Assembly: GCA_965232575.1 (NCBI GenBank)
Contig: CBDDPZ010000008.1
Coordinates: 1,302,001 to 1,366,000 of the forward strand
Source of the DNA: Bin5 sp965232575
Lineage (GTDB): Bacteria; Chloroflexota; Anaerolineae; Caldilineales; Caldilineaceae
Direction: 5' to 3'
DNA: 64,000 bases
This document shows positions 1-7,809 of the stretch, in pieces (the stretch's first letter is position 1; the number at the start of each line of letters is the position of its first letter). The notes under the pieces were generated by a model that made no database searches, was not told the origin of the DNA, and was given only the letters and a program-made list of their open reading frames with translations. Both the position numbers and the translations under genes were made by a program.

Positions 1-1
1 A

Positions 2-463
2 CAGACTGTCATACTTGAAAATCTGCCTTGGGAGCGATGTATAGAACGCTACGATCGTAAGACTACATTCATGTACATCGATCCCCCTTATCCTCAAAAC
101 GGATGTAATTATAAGCACAATATGCAAGATTGGGAAGATCATCGCCGACTTGCAAATCGACTGTCCACGACCAAATGCAAATGGATGCTTTCATCCTACG
201 ATATTCCTGAAGTACGAGAGATGTATGAAAGTTTCTCCATTCGCACAATTCAGTCATTCTCGGGGATGAAAAGAAAGAAGAACGGTTCTGAGCGGGTGAT
301 CAATCAAGAAGTTGTGATTGCAAACTATGATTTCGAGTCATCGGAAATGTTGGACAGCAGCTATCAACCTGCTATCACCCAGCAGAACCTGTTGCAGTTG
401 AAGCAATCCAGCGCGCAGGACTATATCCCTACCGCTCCAACCTCCACGCCACCACCAGACTGA
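2..463 (+). CDS. DNA adenine methylase (D12 class), C-terminal part, cut by window edge
   Basis: The open frame runs in from the left edge, so the start is outside the window; 153 residues are visible. The motif DPPY (bases 80-91), preceded by an F-M-Y-I-D context, is the catalytic motif IV of N6-adenine methyltransferases of the D12/Dam class, which transfer a methyl group from SAM to adenine in DNA. The rest (LSSYDIPEVREMY) fits the C-terminal half of that family. The last 40 residues are rich in Gln, Pro and Thr and overlap the convergent MFS gene by 35 bases. With an orphan hsdS and a broken brnT nearby, it may belong to a defence or mobile remnant rather than housekeeping methylation; that is inference. 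Confidence 0.82.
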   Translation, partial: QTVILENLPWERCIERYDRKTTFMYIDPPYPQNGCNYKHNMQDWEDHRRLANRLSTTKCKWMLSSYDIPEVREMYESFSIRTIQSFSGMKRKKNGSERVINQEVVIANYDFESSEMLDSSYQPAITQQNLLQLKQSSAQDYIPTAPTSTPPPD

Positions 464-1811
464 CCAGACTGATCGCCGCAACACCACCGAAAACTAACCG
501 GTAGGCCTCTCCCGCTCCCGGCGCGAACAGTAGTGCCTGTTGTAGCCCCACCCCTGCGATCGTCGCGCCGACGACGCCGCCGCCAAATCGCGCCGTGCTG
601 TATAACCCGGCCGCGGACCCGCTCTCTTCCATGGGGATCTCTTCCATCGCCGCGCGGTGAAGAGCTGCCATCGCCAGCCCGCCGCCCAGCGATTGCGTCA
701 GCATCATCGCTGCCGCGCCCAACAGCGGCAGCGGGAACAAGGCCAGGCCGGCCAGCGCGCTGATCATGATCGCGAAGCCGCCTCCCACAATCCAGCGGCA
801 GTGCATCCGATCCGACAACTGACCTCCCAATTGGGTCGTGGCAAAGATCGCGCCGGAGAAGATCGTTGTGAAAATGCCCAGTTCAATCGCATCCAAGCCG
901 TATACATCGGTCAGAAAAAGTACGTTCAGAAAGTTGGCCGTGTGCATCATCACCATACGGCAGCCGGCCGCCAGCGAGGCGACCCCGAAATTCTTGCGCC
1001 GGTAGAGAGAGAAATTGACAAGCGGTCGCGGTGTCCGGCCCTCCCGTCGCCAGAACAGTAACCCGAAACCGACAGCGGCCGCCAACAACCGCCAATCGCG
1101 CAGCGGTTCGACACCGGTTACCGTGCGGCTCGAGAGGTAAAAAATGGCAAATACGAGCGCGCCGCCCAGCAAGGCCGCGCCCAGCCAGTCGAACGCCTGC
1201 AGTCCTTCCCCGCGAATGGGGCGCTGCGACGGCACGCGCAGGTACGCCGCCCATAGGGCGATGAGCCCAACCAGCAGGCTCGGCACGAAGACGTAGTTCC
1301 AGCCGAAATGATCGACGGCAAACCCGCCCAACAACGGCCCCAACGTCGCCGCGCCCGGCGCCACCGAACTCCACGTTCCCATCGCCCTGCCCCGCTGCCC
1401 CGCCGGAAAGCGCTCCGCGATGATGGCGATGCAAAGGGGGTAGTAGCCGGCCGTGCCCATCCCTTGCAGAACGCGGCCGATCAGGAGTTGCGGCAAGTTT
1501 CCCGCCAGCAGACAGATAACGGAGCCGGCGAAAAAGAAGACGATCCCACTCTGGAATAGACGCGCCTTGCCCAGGCTGTCCCCCAGTTTGCCGTACAGCG
1601 GCATGAAGATAACGAACGGCAGACTGTAAGCCGCCAGCAACCAGGCCGCCATGTCCGCCTCCACCGCGAACGCATCCCGAACCGTCGGCAGAGCCACGCC
1701 GAACATCGACATGTTCATCGTCGCCATGCCGACCGGTATCATCAGGGCGATCAGCAGACCCCACTGCGACCGCGTCGCGGCGGCTGCTGGCGTGGATTCA
1801 TTCGATTTCAT
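429..1811 (-). CDS. MFS drug-exporter-like transporter (EmrB/QacA-like)
   Basis: A 460-residue hydrophobic protein with many membrane segments. An N-terminal WGLLIALMIPVGMATMNMS helix is followed by the major-facilitator loop motif PLYGKLGDSLGKARLF (about residues 72-87) and GRVLQGMGTAGYYP, typical of proton-antiport drug exporters of the DHA2 type. Length suits 12-14 helices. A central polar segment (PSQRPIRGEGLQ) separates the two halves. The ATG start directly follows the short hydrophilic tail MKSNESTPAAAATRSQ. It faces the methylase fragment and overlaps its end. Substrate cannot be told. No regulator gene is adjacent. Confidence 0.85.
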   Translation of the reverse strand: MKSNESTPAAAATRSQWGLLIALMIPVGMATMNMSMFGVALPTVRDAFAVEADMAAWLLAAYSLPFVIFMPLYGKLGDSLGKARLFQSGIVFFFAGSVICLLAGNLPQLLIGRVLQGMGTAGYYPLCIAIIAERFPAGQRGRAMGTWSSVAPGAATLGPLLGGFAVDHFGWNYVFVPSLLVGLIALWAAYLRVPSQRPIRGEGLQAFDWLGAALLGGALVFAIFYLSSRTVTGVEPLRDWRLLAAAVGFGLLFWRREGRTPRPLVNFSLYRRKNFGVASLAAGCRMVMMHTANFLNVLFLTDVYGLDAIELGIFTTIFSGAIFATTQLGGQLSDRMHCRWIVGGGFAIMISALAGLALFPLPLLGAAAMMLTQSLGGGLAMAALHRAAMEEIPMEESGSAAGLYSTARFGGGVVGATIAGVGLQQALLFAPGAGEAYRLVFGGVAAISLVSLVVAWRLER

Positions 1812-2204
1812 GGAGGGGCTTTTCCGTAGTGGGCAGAATTTGTTTATCTTACACTGAATCCGCCCCCGCGACGAAAATGTTTCAAACGATGTCCGCCTAC
1901 GCAGGTGGACACTCGCCCCTGGCCCGGTCTGGGGCCCGCCCTAAACTTCCCCCAAATGGACCGATTCCGGCCACCCTTTCTGATAGGCATTTCCTTCCTT
2001 TTCGGGTATGATCACGCCATGGCGGGGACCTCCCCCGGACCCTGTATCTGCACCGTTCCCGACCAGAGGCAGAACTATGCCTGACTCATGCCGATGTCGG
2101 CCCCGGCGCAAGCGGCCTTCGGGTCCAATTCACCATCTATCTCTATCTGAGCGCGTTTAGCGCGCATTAAATAATCAAGTATCCACCCCACCAGGAGACA
2201 CCTG
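1812..2204. other. Gene-free stretch between divergent MFS and rraA-like genes
   Basis: 393 bases with no convincing ORF. It must hold promoters for both flanking genes. A candidate promoter for the plus-strand gene is listed separately. A small inverted repeat GCGCG-TTTAG-CGCGC (2151-2165) sits just upstream of the AGGAG ribosome site of the next gene. Nothing else was recognised. Confidence 0.5.
1984..2012 (+). promoter_or_regulatory. Candidate sigma-70 promoter of the first RraA-family gene
   Basis: TAGGCA (1984-1989), a 17-base spacer and TATGAT (2007-2012). The block around the -10, GTATGATCA, recurs before the second paralogue at 3043-3051 with the same 17-base spacing. This supports a duplicated promoter, though the -35 matches only 4 of 6 consensus bases. 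Confidence 0.4.
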
Positions 2205-2948
2205 ATGACCGAACGCTCCTTTACACCGGTCGAAGTGCCGCAGCACATTCTGGACCGCTTCAAAAAACTGCCGGTTGCCACCGTATGGAATTCCGTCCAT
2301 CGCTACGCCGGCGTACCCCTTCCCTATATGAATGATGTGCGCCTCTGCACGCCCGGCCAGCAACTCGCCGCCCGCGCCCGCACCCTGCGCTACCTGCCCC
2401 CCCGCCCGGACCTGCAGGCCGAGGTGCAGATCGGCGAAGACTCGCCCGAATACAAGGCCATGGGCCGCTGCGGCCCCGGCGACGTCCTCGTGTGCGATGT
2501 GATGGGCGATGCCCGGCCCTGCATCTTCGGCGATGTGAAAGCGCTGCAGCTCAAGATGACCAACGCCGACGGCGTCGTCACCGACGGCGGCATCCGCGAC
2601 CTCGATATCATGGTGCAGGAGGAGTACGGCCTCATCATCTACGCCCGCGACCGCACCCCCCTCGGCGGCGTCCCCTACGCCATCCCCGCGCAGGAAAACG
2701 TCGACGTCCAGTGCGGCGGAGCCCTGGTGCGGCCCGGCGATGTCCTCGTCGGCGATGCCGACGGCGTGGTCGTCGTGCCCTCCTGGTTCGCTGAAGAGTG
2801 CGTCGAACTGACCGAGGTGCACGAGGAAGCCGAGACGATGATCAAAGAGAAAATCCTGGCTGAAGGGGTCGTGCCCGGCAAGTACTATCCCCCTGGGCCG
2901 GAGACATACGAGCAGGTGCGTTCCGCGCGCGAACAGAAGCAAGGGTAG
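2205..2948 (+). CDS. RraA-family protein (HMG/CHA-type aldolase-like), copy 1
   Basis: 247 residues of the RraA/dimethylmenaquinone-methyltransferase-like fold. The signature stretch NADGVVTDGGIRDLD (about residues 121-135) contains the Arg-Asp pair that binds substrate in 4-hydroxy-4-methyl-2-oxoglutarate aldolases. GPGDVLVCD and RPGDVLVGDADGVVVVP are the two other conserved blocks. RraA proteins either inhibit RNase E or act as class II pyruvate aldolases; the intact G-x-R-D and the catabolic neighbours favour an enzyme. The start is an ATG behind AGGAG. A close paralogue lies 190 bases downstream, so this is a tandem duplication. Substrate is unknown. Confidence 0.85.
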   Translation: MTERSFTPVEVPQHILDRFKKLPVATVWNSVHRYAGVPLPYMNDVRLCTPGQQLAARARTLRYLPPRPDLQAEVQIGEDSPEYKAMGRCGPGDVLVCDVMGDARPCIFGDVKALQLKMTNADGVVTDGGIRDLDIMVQEEYGLIIYARDRTPLGGVPYAIPAQENVDVQCGGALVRPGDVLVGDADGVVVVPSWFAEECVELTEVHEEAETMIKEKILAEGVVPGKYYPPGPETYEQVRSAREQKQG

Positions 2949-3020
2949 TCGCATTTGCCGTTGTCACGGGTGGCCCGGACGCCTGCTCCCGGCTGCTCCT
3001 TCCGCAACCGGCAAACCTGG

Positions 3021-3049
3021 TGGACGATTCGTCCGTTTTCACGTATGAT
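3021..3049 (+). promoter_or_regulatory. Candidate sigma-70 promoter of the second RraA-family gene
   Basis: TGGACG (3021-3026), 17 bases, TATGAT (3044-3049). It shares the GTATGATCA block with the promoter candidate of copy 1, suggesting that the duplicated unit included its promoter. Confidence 0.4.
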
Positions 3050-3138
3050 CATGCAACTGCACATTTGACTGCAGCGGCCAATGCGCAGTCGCTGAATTCG
3101 GCACGATTCGCTGTCCACCGATTTTCCGGAGATGCCCG

Positions 3139-3879
3139 ATGACTGAACGCTCCTTTACACCGGTCGAAGTGCCGCAGTCTATCCTGGATCGCTTCAAAGA
3201 GTTGCCGGTAGCCACCGTGTGGCACATTGTCCATAGCTATGCCGGCGTGCCTCTGCCCTTTATGGAAAACGTGCGCCCATTCACCCCCGGCAAACGTCTG
3301 GCCGCCCGCGCCCGCACCATGCGCTATCTGCCGCCCCGCCCGGACCTGGCCGCGGACTCGCCCCAGGGCGAGGACGCCATCGATTACAGGGCCATGTCCC
3401 GCTGCGGCCCCGGCGACGTGCTTGTCGTCGATATCATGGGCAATGCCAGCCCCGCCGTTTTCGGCGACGTCAAGGCCCTCCAAATGAGGATGAACAACGC
3501 CGATGGCGTTGTATGCGACGGCGGCATCCGCGACCTCGACATCATGATCGAGGAGGAGTATGGCCTGATCATCTACGCCCGCGATCGCACGCCCTACGGC
3601 GGCGGGCCGTGGGCCTTCCCGGCCGAGGAAAATGGGGACATCCAATGCGGCGGCGCCCTCGTCCGGCCCGGCGACGTCCTGGTCGGCGACAATGACGGCG
3701 TCGTCGTCGTGCCCTCCTGGTTCGCCGAAGAGTGCGTGGAGCTGACTGAAGTGTACGAGACCGCGGAAGGAATGGCTAAGGAGCGGATCCTGGCCGAAGG
3801 AGTCGTGCCCGGCAGGCACTATCCGCCAGGGCCTGACATATTGGAGCAGGCGCGCGCCGCGCTCAAGCAGCAGAAATGA
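3139..3879 (+). CDS. RraA-family protein (HMG/CHA-type aldolase-like), copy 2
   Basis: 246 residues, a tandem paralogue of the preceding gene. The first 18 residues match except where QHILDRF becomes QSILDRF, and the DGGIRDLDIM substrate-site block is retained. Changes cluster in surface loops, for example DLAADSPQGEDAIDY versus DLQAEVQIGEDSPEY. The start is an ATG after CGGAGATGCCCG. The two copies may form a mixed hexamer or trimer, as RraA proteins are oligomeric, or they may have split substrate range; both are inference. The amidohydrolase gene follows after 115 bases, so a shared catabolic unit is plausible. Confidence 0.85.
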   Translation: MTERSFTPVEVPQSILDRFKELPVATVWHIVHSYAGVPLPFMENVRPFTPGKRLAARARTMRYLPPRPDLAADSPQGEDAIDYRAMSRCGPGDVLVVDIMGNASPAVFGDVKALQMRMNNADGVVCDGGIRDLDIMIEEEYGLIIYARDRTPYGGGPWAFPAEENGDIQCGGALVRPGDVLVGDNDGVVVVPSWFAEECVELTEVYETAEGMAKERILAEGVVPGRHYPPGPDILEQARAALKQQK

Positions 3880-3994
3880 AAACGACTTTCTGGAAAGACT
3901 GTCTTTGAGAGCGGGTCAACCTCCCACAAGATAGGACGCACAGGCCCGCCTGAACAAGAGATTTCGCGGGAGAAGCAAAGAAAAGGAGCGGAAT

Positions 3995-5155
3995 ATGGCG
4001 ACCGTGGTGATGGAGCGAACTGGCAACGCCAGCGTCTCGTCAGCAGAAGCGACTCCCTCTGAAAAGTCAGAGGATCAGACCGCCGCAAGACAGCGGATTA
4101 TCGACTGCGACGTGCACCACAATCCGCCAGGCATCGAGTCCCTCTTCCCCTACCTGCCGCGGCAGTATGTAGAGCAAATTAAAGATTTCGGCTCGATGAC
4201 CCCGCACGTGGGCTACACCAATATGCCCGGAGGCCATGCCCGCCCGGACCTTTGGGAAGGCATCGAGGACGAGCCCGACCCGTCAACCGTCCCCGAAGTC
4301 TGTAGCAAAAAGCATCTGGACCATTACGGCATCGACATGGCCGTCCTCACCGGTGGCGGCGGGCCTTACAACATCGCCGTCCATCCCACCGTCGACTACG
4401 CCACCGCCTACTGCCGCGCCTACAACGACTATACGCTGGCAGAGTGGGTCGCCAAAGACGACCGCATGAAGGCTTCGATTCACATTGCGCCCGCCGACCC
4501 CCAACAAGCCGCCGCCGAGATCGACCGACTCGGCGATCATCCCGGCGTCGCCCAGGTCCTGATGCCGGCCGGCAGCCTCCACCCGTTCGGCAACCGCATC
4601 TATCACCCTATCTACGAGGCCTGCGAACGCAACGGCCTGCCCATGTGTACGCACTTCGGCGGCGAGGGCGCCGGCTTCTCCGCGCCGCCCACCGCGGCCG
4701 GCTTCCCCACCTACTACTTGGAAATGCGCATGGCCCGCCCCCAGATCGCCATGGCCCATACCGCCAGCCTGATCTGCGAAGGCGTCTTCGAAAAGTTCCC
4801 CAGCTTCAAGTTCCTTTTCATCGAACACGACACCTTCTGGGTGCCCGGCCTTATGTGGCACATGGACGCCGACTGGAAGAGCCTGCGCGACTACACGCCC
4901 TGGGTCAAGCGCCTGCCCAGCGAATACCTGCGCGAACACATCCGCTTCGGCGCCCAGCCCTTTCCCAACGCGCCCGACCGCAAAGCCCTCGAAACCTTCC
5001 TGGACTGGCTCCACGCCGACGAAATCCTGGTCTTCGCCAGCGACTATCCCCATTGGGACTGGGAAGAACCGAGCGGCCTCATGCGCTCGCTCGACAAAAA
5101 GCTGCGCCCCCGCGTCATGTACGACACCGCCGCCGAGCTCTACGGCCTCAACTGA
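3995..5155 (+). CDS. Amidohydrolase family 2 (ACMSD-like TIM-barrel hydrolase/decarboxylase)
   Basis: 386 residues. IDCDVHHNP (about residues 32-40) gives the first metal-binding motif. CTHFGGEG near the middle supplies the strand-5 His, and FASDYPHWDWE near the C-terminus gives the catalytic Asp of the amidohydrolase-2 superfamily. IEHDTFWVPGLMWHMD resembles the helix seen in ACMSD/dihydroxybenzoate-decarboxylase relatives, so C-C cleavage or hydrolysis of a cyclic or aromatic acid is possible. Start: ATG behind AAAGGAGCGGAAT. Its stop overlaps the start of the Rieske ferredoxin gene by one base (TGATG), implying translational coupling. Confidence 0.85.
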   Translation: MATVVMERTGNASVSSAEATPSEKSEDQTAARQRIIDCDVHHNPPGIESLFPYLPRQYVEQIKDFGSMTPHVGYTNMPGGHARPDLWEGIEDEPDPSTVPEVCSKKHLDHYGIDMAVLTGGGGPYNIAVHPTVDYATAYCRAYNDYTLAEWVAKDDRMKASIHIAPADPQQAAAEIDRLGDHPGVAQVLMPAGSLHPFGNRIYHPIYEACERNGLPMCTHFGGEGAGFSAPPTAAGFPTYYLEMRMARPQIAMAHTASLICEGVFEKFPSFKFLFIEHDTFWVPGLMWHMDADWKSLRDYTPWVKRLPSEYLREHIRFGAQPFPNAPDRKALETFLDWLHADEILVFASDYPHWDWEEPSGLMRSLDKKLRPRVMYDTAAELYGLN

Positions 5156-5505
5156 TGCCCGCGCACGTCATCGCAACCGCCGACGAAATTCCGCCCGGCG
5201 GCCGCAAAATCGTGACCGTCAACGGGCGGGAGATCGGCGTCTTCAATCTCGGCGGCGACTACTACGCTCTCCGCAACATCTGTCCCCACAAGGCCGGCCC
5301 CCTCTGCCGCGGCCGCCTGCGCCCCCTCGTCCTCCCCGACGGCCTCACCGGCATGACCTACACCCGTGAAGGCGAAATCCTGAAATGTCCCTGGCACCAG
5401 TGGGAATTCGATATCAAAACCGGCCAAGCCCTCTACGACCCCAAACTCCGCGTCCGCACCTACCGCGTAGAAGTGGAAAATGAACAGGTGGTGTTATACG
5501 CCTGA
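5155..5505 (+). CDS. Rieske [2Fe-2S] ferredoxin-like protein
   Basis: 116 residues, starting at the ATG that overlaps the amidohydrolase stop. Cluster ligands are visible as C43-P-H45 (NICPHKAGPLC) and C78-P-W-H81 (CPWHQWEFD), the C-x-H and C-x2-H pairs of Rieske proteins. There are 32 residues between the two pairs, a longer loop than in most small Rieske ferredoxins. No catalytic oxygenase domain is present, so this is an electron carrier or a small subunit. Coupling to the amidohydrolase suggests it feeds an oxygenase acting on the same compound; a Rieske oxygenase alpha subunit lies at 18053-19201 but is not linked. The role is inferred. Confidence 0.85.
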   Translation: MPAHVIATADEIPPGGRKIVTVNGREIGVFNLGGDYYALRNICPHKAGPLCRGRLRPLVLPDGLTGMTYTREGEILKCPWHQWEFDIKTGQALYDPKLRVRTYRVEVENEQVVLYA

Positions 5506-5566
5506 TGATCGCAAAGCACCACCCATATAGCATCGACAAGACAGTGAAATTAGTGAATCCCAGCCA

Positions 5567-5848
5567 CTAAAACTCCCCCTCTCTCACCTTCCCCTTACCC
5601 AGCTTCTTCACGACCTTCGGCTCCACCGGCTCATTATCAGCCAGCATACCCTCACCCTTCTTCAGCTTCTTTACCGCAACACTGTCCAGCCCCGCCAACT
5701 TCTGCGCCCCCTCCAACGCCTTCAGATCACCGCCGTAATAGTCGAACCACGGCAACCCCGCCTTCGTATACTCCACCGCCGTTGGCGGCCTGCTCGGCGG
5801 ATGAGCGCCCGTCACATTGAAGAACTGCACGCTGTTCAGAATATGCAC
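5567..5848 (-). pseudogene. Unrecognised C-terminal domain fragment (…GLPWFDYY…)
   Basis: 93 codons open, but the start MHILNSVQ lies inside the broken toxin-antitoxin remnant, and I see no ribosome site. The segment RPPTAVEYTKAGLPWFDYYG followed by a Lys-rich tail (VKKLKKGEG, VKKLGKGKV) has the look of a conserved domain, not of random sequence. I do not recognise it with certainty. It probably is the 3' end of a larger gene joined here by deletion. Strong Lys/Glu bias at the end suggests a flexible tail. Confidence 0.35.
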
Positions 5849-5865
5849 GTTGCTTTCCGGTCAGC

Positions 5866-6206
5866 TTACTGCTCTCCCTTTTCATACATCCTCCTCTCGT
5901 GGCTGGTCGCTTTGCGGGCGCTGATAATACGTCCAACCTCTCTCCGGTTAGCGGATCGAAGGCAGGCTGGGTGTGAGCTACCATCACGATGTTTACAATC
6001 CTTCCGATCGTGCGCCAGCGTTCTTCGTCCGGGTACGGGTCTTCAAGCGTCAGGGCCAACGGATCTTCGAATACAAGCATGGCGGTCTCAAAGCTGATAC
6101 CATGCTTTTGGAGATTTGCCTTGTCCTTGGCCGCATCCCATCGCCAGTGCGACGGTACGTCGCCTTCGTAGTTACAACATTGTAGTTGCAAGGGGCCTGG
6201 TGTCAA
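5866..6206 (-). pseudogene. brnT: BrnT-family toxin, frameshifted
   Basis: The first part, WRWDAAKDKANLQKHGISF and the following VFEDPLALTLEDPYPDEERW, is the BrnT ribonuclease-toxin fold (W/F-D-x2-K-x3-N-x2-KHG). The normal C-terminal block, IISARKATSHERRMYEKG, is present but in another frame, ending at the TAA at 5866-5868. The frame switch lies within about 5921-5950, near a run GGAGAGAGG. So either the gene is inactive or the assembly has a one-base error. No intact BrnA antitoxin follows: only MKRESSKLTGKQRAYSEQ, read in the toxin's first frame and overlapping the toxin end. The N-terminus CNYEGDVPSHW is unusual for BrnT and echoes the GDVPAHW of the adjacent hsdS. Confidence 0.6.
6173..6184. 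promoter_or_regulatory. Palindrome TACAA-CA-TTGTA near the brnT start
   Basis: A 5+2+5 perfect inverted repeat lying at the 5' end of the toxin remnant. BrnTA modules repress themselves, so it could be a relic operator. It is short, and chance cannot be excluded. Confidence 0.2.
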
Positions 6207-6251
6207 GGTTGGCGCTGCCGCGCAAGATTGTGACGGTGCGGCGAACGCCAG

Positions 6252-7634
6252 CTATGACACGGGCGATCTGCCCACAGGTTCCTGTTTTGCGGTTTCTGGG
6301 GACAACGACGCTGCCGCGGCCCGCACATCCAGCTTGCCGGTGACCACGTGCGCGATCAGGCTGGCGCGGTATTCGGTCATAAATTCGACTTGGCGGCGGG
6401 CGTTGTCGATGGCCGCGTCGATGCCGGCGGTGGCTTTGCCGAGGTGGGCGACAATGGCAGCCTGTTCTTCGACAGGGGGATATAGCAGTGGGATATCCAA
6501 AAAGGAATCAGGATACAGACGAAGGCGCGAGACAGTAATGCCAGTGGAACGTACCAGATATTCGGTTCTGTATGTCTCTGTTCGCAGTAAGGGGTCGATG
6601 TAGTCCAGATTCATTTCCTCGCCGTCAATCGGGCGATAAACATTGTAAGAAGGACTCACCAAGCCGACTTGCCGTGCTACACCGAGGGCTGCCATATACG
6701 CCCACATCGTGTTTATCACAATGTCCCCTGGCCTGCATAGCTTGTAGCCAACATTGGTCTCGGACCGGAACATCGTGACGCTTTTCTTGCGCGGTGTCAC
6801 ACCCGTCTTGTGAGACACCGACATCAACTCTTCCGCGCCAGTGCTGGAACGTTCATTAACTTCATGATAGAGATACTTGGCGCGCCGAATCTCCCAATGC
6901 GCGGGCACATCGCCGATCCATTCGACGCCGGAGGGCTTGAGCGGAACGCTGGGGTCAAGACCACGCGTTACGGCGCGCTGGATAGTGGCCTGCCGCGCCT
7001 CCTGCAACAGCGCGATCGACTTCTCCTTGGCCTCGATGTAGCGCTGGATACGCCGGTCCACGTGGTCCAGGTAGCGGGCGATGGCGCGCTGCTCGGGGAG
7101 TGGTGGAAGGGGCACCAGAACCGATTTGATAGCTTCGTGTGTGAGACCATAGCGTGTTACGCCGTTGGCGGAAACATGAAATTGATAACCTATGGTGGGA
7201 TTCTGCAGGGCGCGCAAAAGAAAAGCGCCATCGAGAGATCTTTTCGATGGCCGCAACAGTGCTAGATGGTAGCCACAGACTAAGTCGTCTGCAGTATGTT
7301 CGACTAAGGCGGGAACGCCGATGTCATTCCAGGTCTCAGAGTCTTTTGTGATCAGGACATCACAGATTTCCAGTCGAAAGCGTTCAATTTCTGAAGCAGT
7401 TGCGGTTGCCCGCATGAACGTTATGTCTTCAGTAATGCGGTCGTTCTTATAGACATCAACATAGTTACAGAGCCGGACAGGAAGTTCGTCATCTTTGACG
7501 TGTTTGTCAACATTGCTGACCCGCATTTCGGCAACGGTTCTCAGCCGCCGCACCTCCCAATGCGCGGGCACATCGCCGAGCCAGTCGACGCCGGAGGGCT
7601 TGTACGCGGGGTAAATCCGAAGCTCTCTAATCAC
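6252..7634 (-). CDS. hsdS: Type I restriction-modification specificity subunit (HsdS)
   Basis: 460 residues with the classic two-fold repeat. Each half starts with K-P-S-G-V-(D/E)-W-(L/I)-GDVPAHWE (about residues 12-27 and 239-254), continues with a target-recognition domain and ends in a helical spacer (LPPLPEQRAIARYLDHVDRR and YPPVEEQAAIVAHLG). HsdS determines the two half-sites read by a type I methylase/nuclease. Start is GTG (7632-7634) behind AAGGGAATTCC, and this GTG overlaps a TGA in another frame, as at hsdM-hsdS junctions. No hsdM or hsdR is nearby, so it is orphan in this window and may act only with subunits encoded elsewhere. Confidence 0.9.
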   Translation of the reverse strand: MIRELRIYPAYKPSGVDWLGDVPAHWEVRRLRTVAEMRVSNVDKHVKDDELPVRLCNYVDVYKNDRITEDITFMRATATASEIERFRLEICDVLITKDSETWNDIGVPALVEHTADDLVCGYHLALLRPSKRSLDGAFLLRALQNPTIGYQFHVSANGVTRYGLTHEAIKSVLVPLPPLPEQRAIARYLDHVDRRIQRYIEAKEKSIALLQEARQATIQRAVTRGLDPSVPLKPSGVEWIGDVPAHWEIRRAKYLYHEVNERSSTGAEELMSVSHKTGVTPRKKSVTMFRSETNVGYKLCRPGDIVINTMWAYMAALGVARQVGLVSPSYNVYRPIDGEEMNLDYIDPLLRTETYRTEYLVRSTGITVSRLRLYPDSFLDIPLLYPPVEEQAAIVAHLGKATAGIDAAIDNARRQVEFMTEYRASLIAHVVTGKLDVRAAAASLSPETAKQEPVGRSPVS

Positions 7635-7809
7635 GGAATTCCCTTGAGGTCAAGAGGCTCATAATCAATTCTGATCTGATTTCGTGGAATTCGATGTTTG
7701 AGCTACATCAAATGGAGAAGGAATTAGACAAAGGGGATGGTTGCGTCCAATCGTCTCGGCTGTCGCGCAGGGTAGACCAATAGAGTAGTCTCCCAAGGAA
7801 CCTCTACCC

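Noticed and set aside
2175..2954. Antisense frame over the first RraA gene (and similar ones at 3049-3819, 4283-5053, 35072-36226, 47212-48228)
   Set aside because: All are shadows produced by GC-rich third positions; none has a start site or known motif.
6252..7634. Active type I restriction-modification system
   Set aside because: Only the specificity subunit is present; no methylase or nuclease subunit is in the window.
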